Positions 6,847 through 14,596 of a DNA stretch of 39,607 nucleotides are shown here, one piece after another (the first letter of the stretch is position 1; each line of letters begins with the position of its first letter). Under the pieces are notes generated by a model. The model did no database searches and had not been told where the DNA came from. It saw only the letters and a list, made by a program, of their open reading frames with translations. Location of the stretch: positions 1-39,607 of the forward strand of contig CAYLHS010000008.1 in assembly GCA_964383535.1 (NCBI GenBank), given 5' to 3'. This stretch comes from CAYLHS01 sp964383535. GTDB lineage: Bacteria > Actinomycetota > Acidimicrobiia > Spongiisociales > UBA4744. The position numbers and the translations under genes are program-made.

Positions 6847-7619
6847 CGCGTCGACCGTGCCGCGTTCACGAATTCGGCGGCCCGCCCCGGGTCGACCGGA
6901 TTGGCGGTGCGCCCCTCGACTTCGATGGCGGTGCCGACGATGACGCCGTCGACCTGCTCGAGAAGGGCGGCGACGGAATCGGCGGTTGCGCCTGAGCCGA
7001 CGAGCAGTGGCACGCCGGGGCATGCGCGTCGAAGCGCTTCAACAGGTGTCAGGTCGGTCGGTGAGCCGGTCGCCGATCCCGACAGGATCAGCGCATCTGC
7101 ACCCGCCCGGAAGGTGAGGTCTTCGGCGGCTCTTGCCGGCTCGAGTCCGGCAGGCGGAACCGCGTGCTTGACAAAGACATCTGCGAACACCTGGACGTGC
7201 GGAGCGACCTCGACTCGCAAGCGAGCAACCTCGGCGGCCTTCCCTTCGATGATGCCCTGGTCGGTGTACATCACACCGCTCAGCACGTTGACGCGGATGA
7301 AGGATGCCCCCGTGGCCGCTGCGATGGCCAGGGCACTCGAGGCGTCGTTGCGAAGCACATTGACGCCGACAGGGATCGATAGCTGATCGACGACGCTGCC
7401 GACGGCGAGCGTCATGGACGCGATCGTGATTGGCGGCACCGCATCCTTGACGAATGGGACGTCGCCGAAGTTCTCGACGATCACCGCATCGAATCCCGCC
7501 CGTTCCAGAGCCGTCGCGTCGTCGAGCGCCCGCTGGAGGAGTGCGTCCATGGAGCCCTGGAACCGCGGTGCGCCCGGGAGCGGCAGGAGGTGGACCATCC
7601 CGATGAGATGGTTCTGCAT
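6843..7619 (-). CDS. BtpA/SgcQ family TIM-barrel protein
   Basis: The 258-residue protein matches the BtpA family: MVHLLPLPGAPRF near the N-terminus, AGFDAVIVENFGDVPF, then FIRVNVLSGVMYTDQGIIEGKA, and ADALILSGSATGSPT followed by VGSGATADSV, a typical phosphate-binding end of a TIM barrel. Cyanobacterial BtpA affects photosystem I stability and SgcQ lies in a sugar gene cluster, but most members, including those of non-phototrophs, have no known reaction. The gene overlaps the upstream gene by 1 nt (TGATG) and the downstream gene by 4 nt (GTGA), so the three products are made together. A CoA-thioester or sugar-phosphate pathway is a guess. Confidence 0.85.
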   Translation of the reverse strand: MQNHLIGMVHLLPLPGAPRFQGSMDALLQRALDDATALERAGFDAVIVENFGDVPFVKDAVPPITIASMTLAVGSVVDQLSIPVGVNVLRNDASSALAIAAATGASFIRVNVLSGVMYTDQGIIEGKAAEVARLRVEVAPHVQVFADVFVKHAVPPAGLEPARAAEDLTFRAGADALILSGSATGSPTDLTPVEALRRACPGVPLLVGSGATADSVAALLEQVDGVIVGTAIEVEGRTANPVDPGRAAEFVNAARSTR

Positions 7620-8353
7620 CAGACGGCCGTGCTGGCGATCTCGAGGGCCAACAGTGCAACATCGCCTTCGGCACGCAACGATGTGTCACTCGCCGCCATT
7701 CGCCGCGTCGCGACACGGCACCATTCGCCTGCGGCGCCCTTGATACGCTGGTCGGAGTCTTCAGGGCCGTGGACCCACTTCGCGTAGCCTGGACCGATGA
7801 CTTCGAGCCTGATCGGTAGGTAGACGTGGCCGGCGCGCTTGAACGCATGGGGGAGCGATTGCCAGCCGAACCTCGCGATGTGCCTGATTCGTGGCGTGTC
7901 TTCCGCGTCGATGTTCGCAATTGCCTGGACGTCGAGGCCGTATGCCCATGTCTCCGTCAAGCGAGCAGTGGCGAATGATCGGGAGGCGATGTCGCCTCCG
8001 AACCACGGGAGGCGGTCGGAAGGGCCCATTCTCGAGAGCGCGTCGACGACACCCGCCCGCGCACCACGCCACCACTCGATGACGTCCTGCGGGCGCATCG
8101 AACGGCCGCGTTCGATGCCGGACGAGGCATATTCGTCGAGCGATCCGTACGCATCCGATGCTCGAATGGGTACTTCGCCTTCCTCGATGACCGAAAGAGC
8201 GAACTCTTCCGACGATGCGAGGAAGGCGACGATGTCCTGGATCGTCCATCCGCGCGCCGTCTTCCGCCGCGTCCAATCACGGATCGCGATCTTCTGTAGA
8301 AGCTGGTCGAGGGACTGCTCCTCAGCTACGAGGTCCGAGAGAATCTCACGCAC
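7619..8353 (-). CDS. TIGR03084-like protein of the mycothiol-dependent isomerase (DinB) fold, metal ligands replaced
   Basis: The 244-residue protein resembles the TIGR03084 group: an N-terminal four-helix DinB/MDMPI-type bundle with ARGWTIQDIVAFL, PWFGGDIASRSFATARLTETWAYG, and a C-terminal domain with WVHGPEDSDQRIKG. In typical members the segments read VAHLA and TWAHGQD, whose histidines bind metal. Here they are VAFLA (Phe44) and TWAYGLD (Tyr138), so the metal site is probably lost. Normal members are thought to act on mycothiol or similar adducts; this one may bind without catalysis. GTG 8353 follows a TATCCT -10 with 8 nt between. First gene of the operon with BtpA and crotonase. Confidence 0.72.
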   Translation of the reverse strand: MREILSDLVAEEQSLDQLLQKIAIRDWTRRKTARGWTIQDIVAFLASSEEFALSVIEEGEVPIRASDAYGSLDEYASSGIERGRSMRPQDVIEWWRGARAGVVDALSRMGPSDRLPWFGGDIASRSFATARLTETWAYGLDVQAIANIDAEDTPRIRHIARFGWQSLPHAFKRAGHVYLPIRLEVIGPGYAKWVHGPEDSDQRIKGAAGEWCRVATRRMAASDTSLRAEGDVALLALEIASTAV

Positions 8354-8367
8354 GACCCCATAGGATA
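8354..8367 (-). promoter_or_regulatory. Leaderless-type promoter -10 for the TIGR03084-btpA-crotonase operon
   Basis: TATCCT on the minus strand (8362-8367) ends 8 nt before GTG 8353. No AGGAGG-like sequence fits between them. Confidence 0.5.
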
Positions 8368-8397
8368 GTCGCCGTGCGGGTGCCCGAATGGGCGGCT

Positions 8398-9468
8398 CTA
8401 CACGTTGAATGTCGGCGGAGGATGTACGACAGGTTGAGGTTCCACCAGATCGTTGAGACTGTCGACGAGCTGTCGGAGCCTTCCATAGGACCTGCGGTTG
8501 AAGTAGAGCGCGACCCGCGCGTCGTCCAGCGAATCACCATCCTTGATCTCGGCGGCGGTGGGATCCACCAGCTCGAGCTTGCCCTTGGTGACGATATCGG
8601 CGAAGCGATCGTTGAGGACGGCGAGCTGTCCATCCGTGGGAGCTGTCTTCACGCGAACCATGAGGCGGCCGTCGACGTAGCGCTGCGACCGGTAGTTCAC
8701 GTAGAAGTGGCTGATCTCGTCTGCAGCTTCCGACGCGTTGCTCGTGGTCTTGTAGAGCGCCAGGTCATCGAGCGAGATGAGACCGTTTCCCAGCAGATCT
8801 TGTCGTACGAACTCGTTGAAAGTCTCCCAGTACCCGGTGTCGTCTGCTTCGAGGAGAACGATGGGGTGCAGGTCGCTCTTGCCGGTCTGGACGAGTGTCA
8901 GCAGCTCGAAGGTCTCGTCCATCGTTCCGAATCCGCCGGGGAACAGAGCGAAGGCGTGGGACTCCTTGATGAAGCCCACCTTGCGGGTGAAGAAGTACTT
9001 GAAGTTGATCGTGCGCTCGGCGTCGACGAACGGGTTCGCCGCGTCTTCGAAAGGGAGTCTGATGTTGACACCGAACGAGTGGTCGGCCCCGGCTCCCTCG
9101 TTGGCGGCCTGCATGATTCCCGGCCCCGCACCCGTGACGACCATCCAGCCACGTTCGTTCACCATCTCCCTCGCAAACGCGAGCGCAAGGTGGTAGTTGG
9201 GGTCCTGCTCGTCGACCCTCGCCGATCCGAACACCGTCACCTTCGGAATGTCCCGGTACTTGGAGAAGATCAGCGTGGAGTATCGAAGCTCCTTGACAGC
9301 TGCGTTGATCAGCTTGACATCACCTCGGTCGGCGCGATCGCGATACAGCTTGACTGCGGAGACGATCAGCTCCTTGACCAGGTCTTCTTGGGTTCCCTCG
9401 CCGGCGGAACTGACGAGCTCATCGATCAGGAGATCGAGCGTCTCGTTGCCGGTGGTGTACGGGCGCAT
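8398..9468 (-). CDS. LOG family protein (TIGR00730 / lysine-decarboxylase-like Rossmann fold), long form
   Basis: The 356-residue protein has the full LOG signature: VTVFGSARV (78-85), GAGPGIMQAANEGA (113-126), and PGGFGTMDE (177-185) with Arg162/Lys163 in YFFTRKVGF. LOG enzymes cleave nucleoside 5'-monophosphates (cytokinin-type or ordinary nucleotides) to base and ribose phosphate. Classic LOGs have about 190 residues; this one has about 75 extra at the N-terminus and about 110 at the C-terminus, as in the longer, less studied bacterial group. Exact substrate unknown. It lies 16 nt after the ATPase gene but has its own -10, so it can be transcribed separately from the rhomboid-VWA-ATPase operon. 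Confidence 0.85.
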   Translation of the reverse strand: MRPYTTGNETLDLLIDELVSSAGEGTQEDLVKELIVSAVKLYRDRADRGDVKLINAAVKELRYSTLIFSKYRDIPKVTVFGSARVDEQDPNYHLALAFAREMVNERGWMVVTGAGPGIMQAANEGAGADHSFGVNIRLPFEDAANPFVDAERTINFKYFFTRKVGFIKESHAFALFPGGFGTMDETFELLTLVQTGKSDLHPIVLLEADDTGYWETFNEFVRQDLLGNGLISLDDLALYKTTSNASEAADEISHFYVNYRSQRYVDGRLMVRVKTAPTDGQLAVLNDRFADIVTKGKLELVDPTAAEIKDGDSLDDARVALYFNRRSYGRLRQLVDSLNDLVEPQPVVHPPPTFNV

Positions 9469-9480
9469 CAGGCGAGGCTA
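9469..9480 (-). promoter_or_regulatory. Leaderless-type promoter -10 for the LOG gene
   Basis: TAGCCT on the minus strand (9475-9480) ends 6 nt before ATG 9468. The same hexamer precedes the E1alpha and rimO genes at nearly the same distance. The site lies in the 16-nt spacer after the ATPase stop. Confidence 0.58.
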
Positions 9481-9484
9481 GTCG

Positions 9485-10471
9485 TCAGCCGGCGAATGGT
9501 GGACCTGCCGGCCCCTTGCGAACGACCGCACTCCAGACGGTGTCGTAGTGATCTCTGTCGTAAGGGTCGACGTGTGGCAGGACGAACTCCGTCCACGCCC
9601 GATGGAGCGGGTCCTCGTCGTCGGCGAACACAACGAGCCCGGTTGGGATTCGGTCGAGCACGGTTCGCAGGCTCATCGGGGTCTCGACGCGAGTTCCGGC
9701 GTCGCGGGCGACGAACGACTCGTTCGCCTCGACGGTCAGGAGCGCGATCGCGCCGACGAAGTCGCCGGTCAGCGTGGGGTACCGCCGGCGTAGCATCTCC
9801 TCGATCTGGTGGGCGGACGGGAAGTCCTTCTCCCAGATGACCCATCGGTCGGCGAACGCCTTGTTCAAGGTCTGCGTTCCCGCGTAGTCGCGAAGGTCGG
9901 TGGGGTTCATGGTTCCGAACAGACGGACATCGTCGCGAAGACGAACTGCATCTCCGTTTGGCAGGTCGAGCGTTCGATAGCGGTCGAGGAGGCCGTGGAG
10001 TGCGAAGAGCGTCTCGGCGCCTGCGGCATTGAGTTCGGAGAGATTGACGAGCGCAGGACCCCTGAGCGCCCTGGTGATATCGCCGTCTTCCCACCGGCTC
10101 TCGGTTCCTCCCTTCCCGTCACCATGAAGCTGGGTCGATCCGATCAACGTCACGTCTCGCACCTCGCCGGTCAGCGGAATCCGGTAGTAGGGGAGTCGCA
10201 AGAGCGCGGCGAACTGCTCGATGTCGTGATCCTTGCCGGTTCCCATGTGTCCCCGAACGGCGACATGCAACGGCACGAATTCGGGGCCGGTCGAGTGCCG
10301 CACCTGCTCGACCGCCGCGAAGCGGTACAGCATTCCCAAGTCCACGTAGTAAGGATCGGGCTCGGGGATCTTGCCTTTCCGCTGCTCGTCGATCCCTTCG
10401 GGGAAGTCGAACGTCTCGAGTTCGATCGGCTCGCCTCGGCCAGTCGGATCGGTGAACGTAACGGTCTTCAC
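9485..10471 (-). CDS. CobS/MoxR-like AAA+ ATPase with altered Walker A and Walker B
   Basis: The 328-residue protein starts at GTG 10471, overlapping the VWA gene stop as GTGA with AAGGAG upstream. It resembles CobS: a P-loop followed by a DIEQFAALLRLPYYRI segment, FGTMNPTDLRDYAGTQ (sensor 1, Asn189) and FADRW (possible Arg finger, Arg209). The P-loop is GHMGTGKD (74-81): the Ser/Thr that binds magnesium is Asp81. Walker B reads ALVNLSE (140-146): the magnesium-binding Asp is Ser145, while the catalytic Glu146 and Lys80 are kept. CobS and MoxR ATPases work with VWA partners, here the gene just upstream. No cobN or cobalamin genes are near, so cobalt chelation is unlikely. It may bind ATP without normal hydrolysis. 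Confidence 0.78.
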   Translation of the reverse strand: MKTVTFTDPTGRGEPIELETFDFPEGIDEQRKGKIPEPDPYYVDLGMLYRFAAVEQVRHSTGPEFVPLHVAVRGHMGTGKDHDIEQFAALLRLPYYRIPLTGEVRDVTLIGSTQLHGDGKGGTESRWEDGDITRALRGPALVNLSELNAAGAETLFALHGLLDRYRTLDLPNGDAVRLRDDVRLFGTMNPTDLRDYAGTQTLNKAFADRWVIWEKDFPSAHQIEEMLRRRYPTLTGDFVGAIALLTVEANESFVARDAGTRVETPMSLRTVLDRIPTGLVVFADDEDPLHRAWTEFVLPHVDPYDRDHYDTVWSAVVRKGPAGPPFAG

Positions 10472-12471
10472 AGGGGGGCTCCTTCGCTTCTTGCTGCTCT
10501 CGACCACCAGGTCTCGACACCCCAGAGCGCGAGACTGCGCCTCAAGGCGGAACGGACACCATCGACCATGGCCGTCGCGAGCTGCTCGGGCTGCTCGGCG
10601 AGCTGATAACGCCCGTAGGTTTCGTGCACAGTAGCGTCGCCTATGCCTATGCCAAGCACGGTGGTTCCGGTTCGCTCGATGTCGCGGGCAGCGGTTGCCA
10701 GCGCGGTGGACGACCCGCGGGTCATTCCGTCCGACAGGACGACGAGAACACGGACATTGGTGCGTCGCTGTGCCATGCGTCGAGCCGCGTGCACGAGGTT
10801 GAACTCGTCGACGTTCGCCGCTTTCTCGAAGAGGGAGACGGGAGGCGCCTGAGAAGGGTCGCGCCGTGCCTCGGTCGTCGCCCCGGTCGGGTCGTGTGCC
10901 GCCCAGAAGAGACCTGCGAGAAGATCCTCTGCCTGTCGCCACGGTTCGTCGAACGTCTTGATCAGATAGTGGTTCACCGTATTGGCGAGCCGCTGGGCGT
11001 CGCCGCCTCGGGTTTGTCGGAGGCCGCCGAGGGTTCGCTGCCGACGGCGTCCGAACGACTGCTCCGTGTCGTCGGTCCTGGCGGCGAACGACCGGTTGAA
11101 GAGGGCAATCTCGAACTCGATTTGTAGCTCGTCCGAGAGGCGGGCAAGCGTCCAGGCACCCAGCGTCGCTGCCGCCATCGCCCACGATCCGGTGCGTTGG
11201 AGCATCGACGCCGACCCGTCGATCAGCAGACTCACCGCATACGCCCGCCGCATGGGGAGGTCTCGGCGTTCATACATGCGTTTGTACAGCCCTGCGCCGA
11301 GAAACAGCGCCGCATAGGGGGAGAGGTCGCCTGCATCGAAGCCGGCCCTCAGGCCTCTGCGCTGGTTGGCGACGAACAACGGGTGGAGCTCGCCGGAGAC
11401 GTGCTGTTGGGCGACCGACCAGCGTCGCGCCGCCTGTTCGACCGCCGCCCGACCTCGGGGGGCGAACGAACGGAAACGATCGGGGAACGTGGTCACGAGC
11501 AATTTCCCCTTCTGGCCGGTGGGGAGGAACACGGTGGGTGCCTGGCTGACTCGGAGAAGTTGGTCCGTTGAGGCCTCGCCGGCGAGCTGCGCCGGCGCCT
11601 TGCGCCCGGTCGCGCCGGCCCTCGCGTCTGCGGCTGCCTTGGTGCCCTCGTAGCCGTCCGCATCCTCGACGATCGGTGAGTGGAGACGTACTGCGTCGAC
11701 CGCGTCTCGAATGGTGTCCGCGTCGGTCGCCGGCATGCCGGCCGGAGAAGTGAGTTCATGCCGTCGCGCGATTGCAGCGAGTTCGAAGGCGATGTCGGCG
11801 ACTTCCCAGGCGTCCGCGGCGTCGGCGACCCGTGCGAGGAGTGGCCGTGCTTCCTTGAGCGCGGATAGGGCTTTGGGATGCATCGCAACCTTGGGAAGCG
11901 GGTATCTCCCTGCCCGGAGGAAGCACGCGAGGGCGAACTGGGCAAGTGAACTGGACCGCCCCATGGCTGGACCGAAGGCGCTCCGATAGAGGTCGGACAG
12001 CACGGACAGGGCACCCGGATATCTGACCAAGTTGACGTGTTCCTGTCGTGCATCCTCCAGCGCGAAGAACAGGGCTTCCGTATCGGGTTGACCGGCGGTC
12101 GCGTCGAGGATCGTGGCCGGCGCGTCGCCTGTCTCGGTTCCCCAGTGGGCGGGGATCGGTCGGCGTTCGTCGAGATCCGTCGCAAGGAGATGGACGGCCT
12201 CGTGCAGCGCCGATGCGAGTGCCACTTCGGTAGGGGTGACGGGTGCGTTCCGGGTGTAGGCAGCCTGGAAGATCGCCGGATTGATCACGATCTCCCCTTC
12301 GGTCGCCGCCGAATCCGGCCCCAGCAGAACGGTCAGCTCGTCGTTCCCGGCGAGCGATCGCGCGAACCGGGTGACGGCGGGAGCGACCTGTTGATAGCGG
12401 GCGACGACCGCTTCGATCGCCTGCTCGTCGCCAGGGAGGAGCTGCGTGAGTGGGGTTGGCGTTCTTGCCAC
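10468..12471 (-). CDS. CobT-like VWA domain protein with N-terminal HExxH motif
   Basis: The 667-residue protein has two parts. Residues 1-240 are helical and carry HEAVH (90-94) followed about 45 residues later by ALEDARQEH (137-145), a layout like a zinc metallopeptidase site (HExxH plus a downstream acidic residue). Residues 410-650 are a VWA domain with a complete MIDAS: DGSAS (Asp418, Ser420, Ser422) and LVVLSDG (Asp581). The middle is Ala/Arg-rich. The pairing with a CobS-like ATPase one gene down is the CobS-CobT / MoxR-VWA arrangement, in which ATPase and VWA protein remodel a client. No signal peptide is visible, so it should be cytoplasmic. GTG 12471 is preceded by GAGGGG. Client unknown. 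Confidence 0.75.
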   Translation of the reverse strand: MARTPTPLTQLLPGDEQAIEAVVARYQQVAPAVTRFARSLAGNDELTVLLGPDSAATEGEIVINPAIFQAAYTRNAPVTPTEVALASALHEAVHLLATDLDERRPIPAHWGTETGDAPATILDATAGQPDTEALFFALEDARQEHVNLVRYPGALSVLSDLYRSAFGPAMGRSSSLAQFALACFLRAGRYPLPKVAMHPKALSALKEARPLLARVADAADAWEVADIAFELAAIARRHELTSPAGMPATDADTIRDAVDAVRLHSPIVEDADGYEGTKAAADARAGATGRKAPAQLAGEASTDQLLRVSQAPTVFLPTGQKGKLLVTTFPDRFRSFAPRGRAAVEQAARRWSVAQQHVSGELHPLFVANQRRGLRAGFDAGDLSPYAALFLGAGLYKRMYERRDLPMRRAYAVSLLIDGSASMLQRTGSWAMAAATLGAWTLARLSDELQIEFEIALFNRSFAARTDDTEQSFGRRRQRTLGGLRQTRGGDAQRLANTVNHYLIKTFDEPWRQAEDLLAGLFWAAHDPTGATTEARRDPSQAPPVSLFEKAANVDEFNLVHAARRMAQRRTNVRVLVVLSDGMTRGSSTALATAARDIERTGTTVLGIGIGDATVHETYGRYQLAEQPEQLATAMVDGVRSALRRSLALWGVETWWSRAARSEGAPL

Positions 12472-12488
12472 AACCCCTCATTGTCACA

Positions 12489-13298
12489 TCACCCGACCAG
12501 TAGCGCCACCCCCGCTGCAACGACGGCGACCATACCCACTGCAACCGCGATGGCGGTCCTGGCCGCGGGCGTTGTCCTTCGGCCGAGTCTCTGCCACGCG
12601 AGCACGATGAGCAGTCCCGCCACGAGGCCACCGAGGTGGGCCTGCCATGCGATGGAGCGGTCGGCGAATCCCAGTGCCAAGTTGATGACGAGCAGGATGA
12701 TGAGCTGTTGCCAGAGGCGTCGTCCGCCTGGTGTGTGACGGATCCGATAGGAGGCGGCGATCCACGCGCCGAACAGACCGAAGATCGCTCCGGATGCTCC
12801 CACTGCAGCACCGGCCGGCACGAGGATGAGAAACGCGACCGCGCCCCAGAGGAGCGATGCACCGTACAGCGCGCCGAACGGCACTGGGCCGACCTGGCGT
12901 TCGATCTGCGGTCCAAATAGCCACAGGGCGTACATGTTGAATCCGATGTGGAGGAGTCCCCCGTGGAGGAACGCGCCGGTCACCAGCCGCCACCACTCTC
13001 CTGCGTGAATCGCAGGGTTGTACTGATCGAGGGCGGAGACCAGCGATGGGAAGAGGTAGGTTCCGAGGATGAACAGCCCGATGTTGATGGCGAGCAGGGC
13101 CGCCGTCACCGGTGGGATGGTCGTTACGGCGGCGCGTCCGTTCACCACCCTGGTGGTCGACTTGGCGCAGTCCACGCACTTCTGGCCCACGGGTGTGTCG
13201 ATGGAGCATTGCGGGCATATCGGCCGTCCGCAGGATGCGCATCGCAAGCGGGTCGGCCTGTCAGGATGTCGGTAGCAGACGGGGATCGTTTCGGTCAC
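12489..13298 (-). CDS. Rhomboid family intramembrane serine protease with N-terminal zinc-finger (B-box-like) region
   Basis: The 269-residue protein opens with a cysteine-rich segment (Cys20, Cys23, Cys28, Cys31, Cys41, Cys44) of the B-box type. Then come about six to seven membrane segments with the rhomboid signature: HGGLLHIGFNMYAL (112-125), GASGAIFG with catalytic Ser169, and AHLGG with catalytic His221. It should cleave membrane proteins within the membrane. I start at GTG 13298 because TACAGT ends 8 nt upstream and homologues begin like MTETIPVCYRHP. Longer options are TTG 13328 (AGGAG upstream) and GTG 13352. It is the first gene of the operon with the VWA protein (17-nt spacer), so the protease and the ATPase-VWA pair may work together. 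Confidence 0.88.
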   Translation of the reverse strand: MTETIPVCYRHPDRPTRLRCASCGRPICPQCSIDTPVGQKCVDCAKSTTRVVNGRAAVTTIPPVTAALLAINIGLFILGTYLFPSLVSALDQYNPAIHAGEWWRLVTGAFLHGGLLHIGFNMYALWLFGPQIERQVGPVPFGALYGASLLWGAVAFLILVPAGAAVGASGAIFGLFGAWIAASYRIRHTPGGRRLWQQLIILLVINLALGFADRSIAWQAHLGGLVAGLLIVLAWQRLGRRTTPAARTAIAVAVGMVAVVAAGVALLVG

Positions 13299-13312
13299 GG
13301 GAAGCCACTGTA
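13299..13312 (-). promoter_or_regulatory. Leaderless-type promoter -10 for the rhomboid-VWA-ATPase operon
   Basis: TACAGT on the minus strand (13307-13312) ends 8 nt before GTG 13298. It supports the shorter start of the rhomboid gene and lies back to back with the M16 promoter. Confidence 0.45.
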
Positions 13313-13342
13313 GGGCGTTCTCAGGCAATCGAGGCGAACTCC

Positions 13343-13354
13343 TATCATCCACCC
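13343..13354 (+). promoter_or_regulatory. Leaderless-type promoter -10 for the M16-dapB operon
   Basis: TATCAT (13343-13348) ends 6 nt before ATG 13355, and no Shine-Dalgarno sequence is present. Confidence 0.52.
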
Positions 13355-14596
13355 ATGTTCTTCGACCGGACCGTGCTTCCGAATGGGCTCACGGTGATCA
13401 CCGAACCGATGGAGGGGATTCGCTCGTTGTCAGTCGGCCTCTGGCTGGATACCGGGTCCCGTGACGAGCAACCGCAGGAGCGAGGGGCATCACACTTCCT
13501 CGAGCATCTGCTGTTCAAGGGAACGGAGTCCATGAGTGCACTCGAGATAGCTCAGCGGTTCGACGCCATAGGTGCCGAGGCGAACGCGTTCACCACCAAG
13601 GACGCAACGTGTTTCTGGGTTCGTCTACTCGACGAGAACCTCGCCGAGGGGCTCGAGCTGCTCGCTGCGATGGCGCAGAGGCCGGCATTTCGCCCTGCCG
13701 ATGTCGAGTCGGAACGGGACGTGGTCCTGGAGGAGCTCACGATGAGCGAGGACGATCCCGAGGACAGGGTGCATGAGGGGTTCCTCGCCGCCGTGTTCGA
13801 CGGGCATCCTCTCGGGCATCCCGTGCTCGGCTCCCACGAATCCGTCGGCGACCTGACGGGCGACGTGCTTCAGGAGTACTGGCGACGTCGCTACCGGGCA
13901 GGCTCGGCGGTGATCGCAGCCGCCGGGCATCTGGACCATGACCAGGTCGCCGAACTGGTTGACGGGACGTTCGGCGACTGGAACGGGGGCCCGGAACGGC
14001 GAACGCTACGGCCGGCGGGCGCCCGGTCGTTGACATGCGCGACCTGGCGGGACACCGAGCAGGTGCACCTCGTTCTCGGCGGGCTGGGTCCGTCGAGAAA
14101 GGACACGCACCGGTACGCGTTCGGTGTGCTGGATTCGGTCCTTGGCGGAACGACCTCGTCGAGGCTCTTCCACGCCATCAGGGAGAACCGAGGACTCGCC
14201 TACTCGGTCTACAGTTTCCGGGCGGCGTTCGACGACACCGGCGCCTACGGCATCTACGTCGCCACCAAGCAGCGGAACGTTCCAACCGTGCTCGAGGTCC
14301 TCGACCAGGAGATCGGCGCACTCATCGGCGAGGGGATCACCGAAGAGGAGCTTGCAAGGGTGAGGGGCGGCGTACGGGGATCGATGGCGCTGGCGCTCGA
14401 GGAGCCCAACAGTCGCATGATGCGTCTCGGAGGCGATGAGCTGGGTGGCCAAGAGCACCTGTCTGTTGACGAGCTCATCGACAAGGTCGACGCGGTTACA
14501 GTCGGAGACGTGCATGAGGCGGCCGAAGCGGTGCTGAAGGGACCAAGAGTGCTCACCGCAGTCGGCCCGATCAGGGATCTGAAGGAGTACCTATGA
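13355..14596 (+). CDS. M16 family zinc metallopeptidase (PepR/mitochondrial processing peptidase-like)
   Basis: The 413-residue protein has the inverted zinc motif HFLEH (His47, Glu50, His51) and the third ligand region VVLEEL (Glu126/Glu127), with a C-terminal M16 domain containing SRLFHAIRENRGLAYSVYSF. That is the usual single-chain layout with an active N-terminal and an inactive C-terminal half. Homologues sit between pnp and dapB across actinobacteria (Rv2782c in Mycobacterium tuberculosis). It should cut peptides in the cytoplasm; the natural substrate is not known. The start ATG 13355 lacks a ribosome binding site but has a -10 six bases upstream. Its stop overlaps dapB as ATGA. Confidence 0.92.
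   Translation: MFFDRTVLPNGLTVITEPMEGIRSLSVGLWLDTGSRDEQPQERGASHFLEHLLFKGTESMSALEIAQRFDAIGAEANAFTTKDATCFWVRLLDENLAEGLELLAAMAQRPAFRPADVESERDVVLEELTMSEDDPEDRVHEGFLAAVFDGHPLGHPVLGSHESVGDLTGDVLQEYWRRRYRAGSAVIAAAGHLDHDQVAELVDGTFGDWNGGPERRTLRPAGARSLTCATWRDTEQVHLVLGGLGPSRKDTHRYAFGVLDSVLGGTTSSRLFHAIRENRGLAYSVYSFRAAFDDTGAYGIYVATKQRNVPTVLEVLDQEIGALIGEGITEEELARVRGGVRGSMALALEEPNSRMMRLGGDELGGQEHLSVDELIDKVDAVTVGDVHEAAEAVLKGPRVLTAVGPIRDLKEYL

Noticed and set aside
6843..7619. BtpA as sign of photosynthesis
   Set aside because: The family is widespread in non-phototrophs and no photosystem gene is present.
9485..11185. Longer N-terminal form of the CobS-like ATPase (566 codons)
   Set aside because: The added part is antisense-like, Arg-rich and lies in another frame of the VWA gene; the GTGA overlap with AAGGAG upstream marks the real start at 10471.
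9485..12471. Cobaltochelatase CobS-CobT for cobalamin synthesis
   Set aside because: No cobN or other cobalamin gene nearby, and the ATPase lacks normal Walker residues; only the pair architecture is similar.
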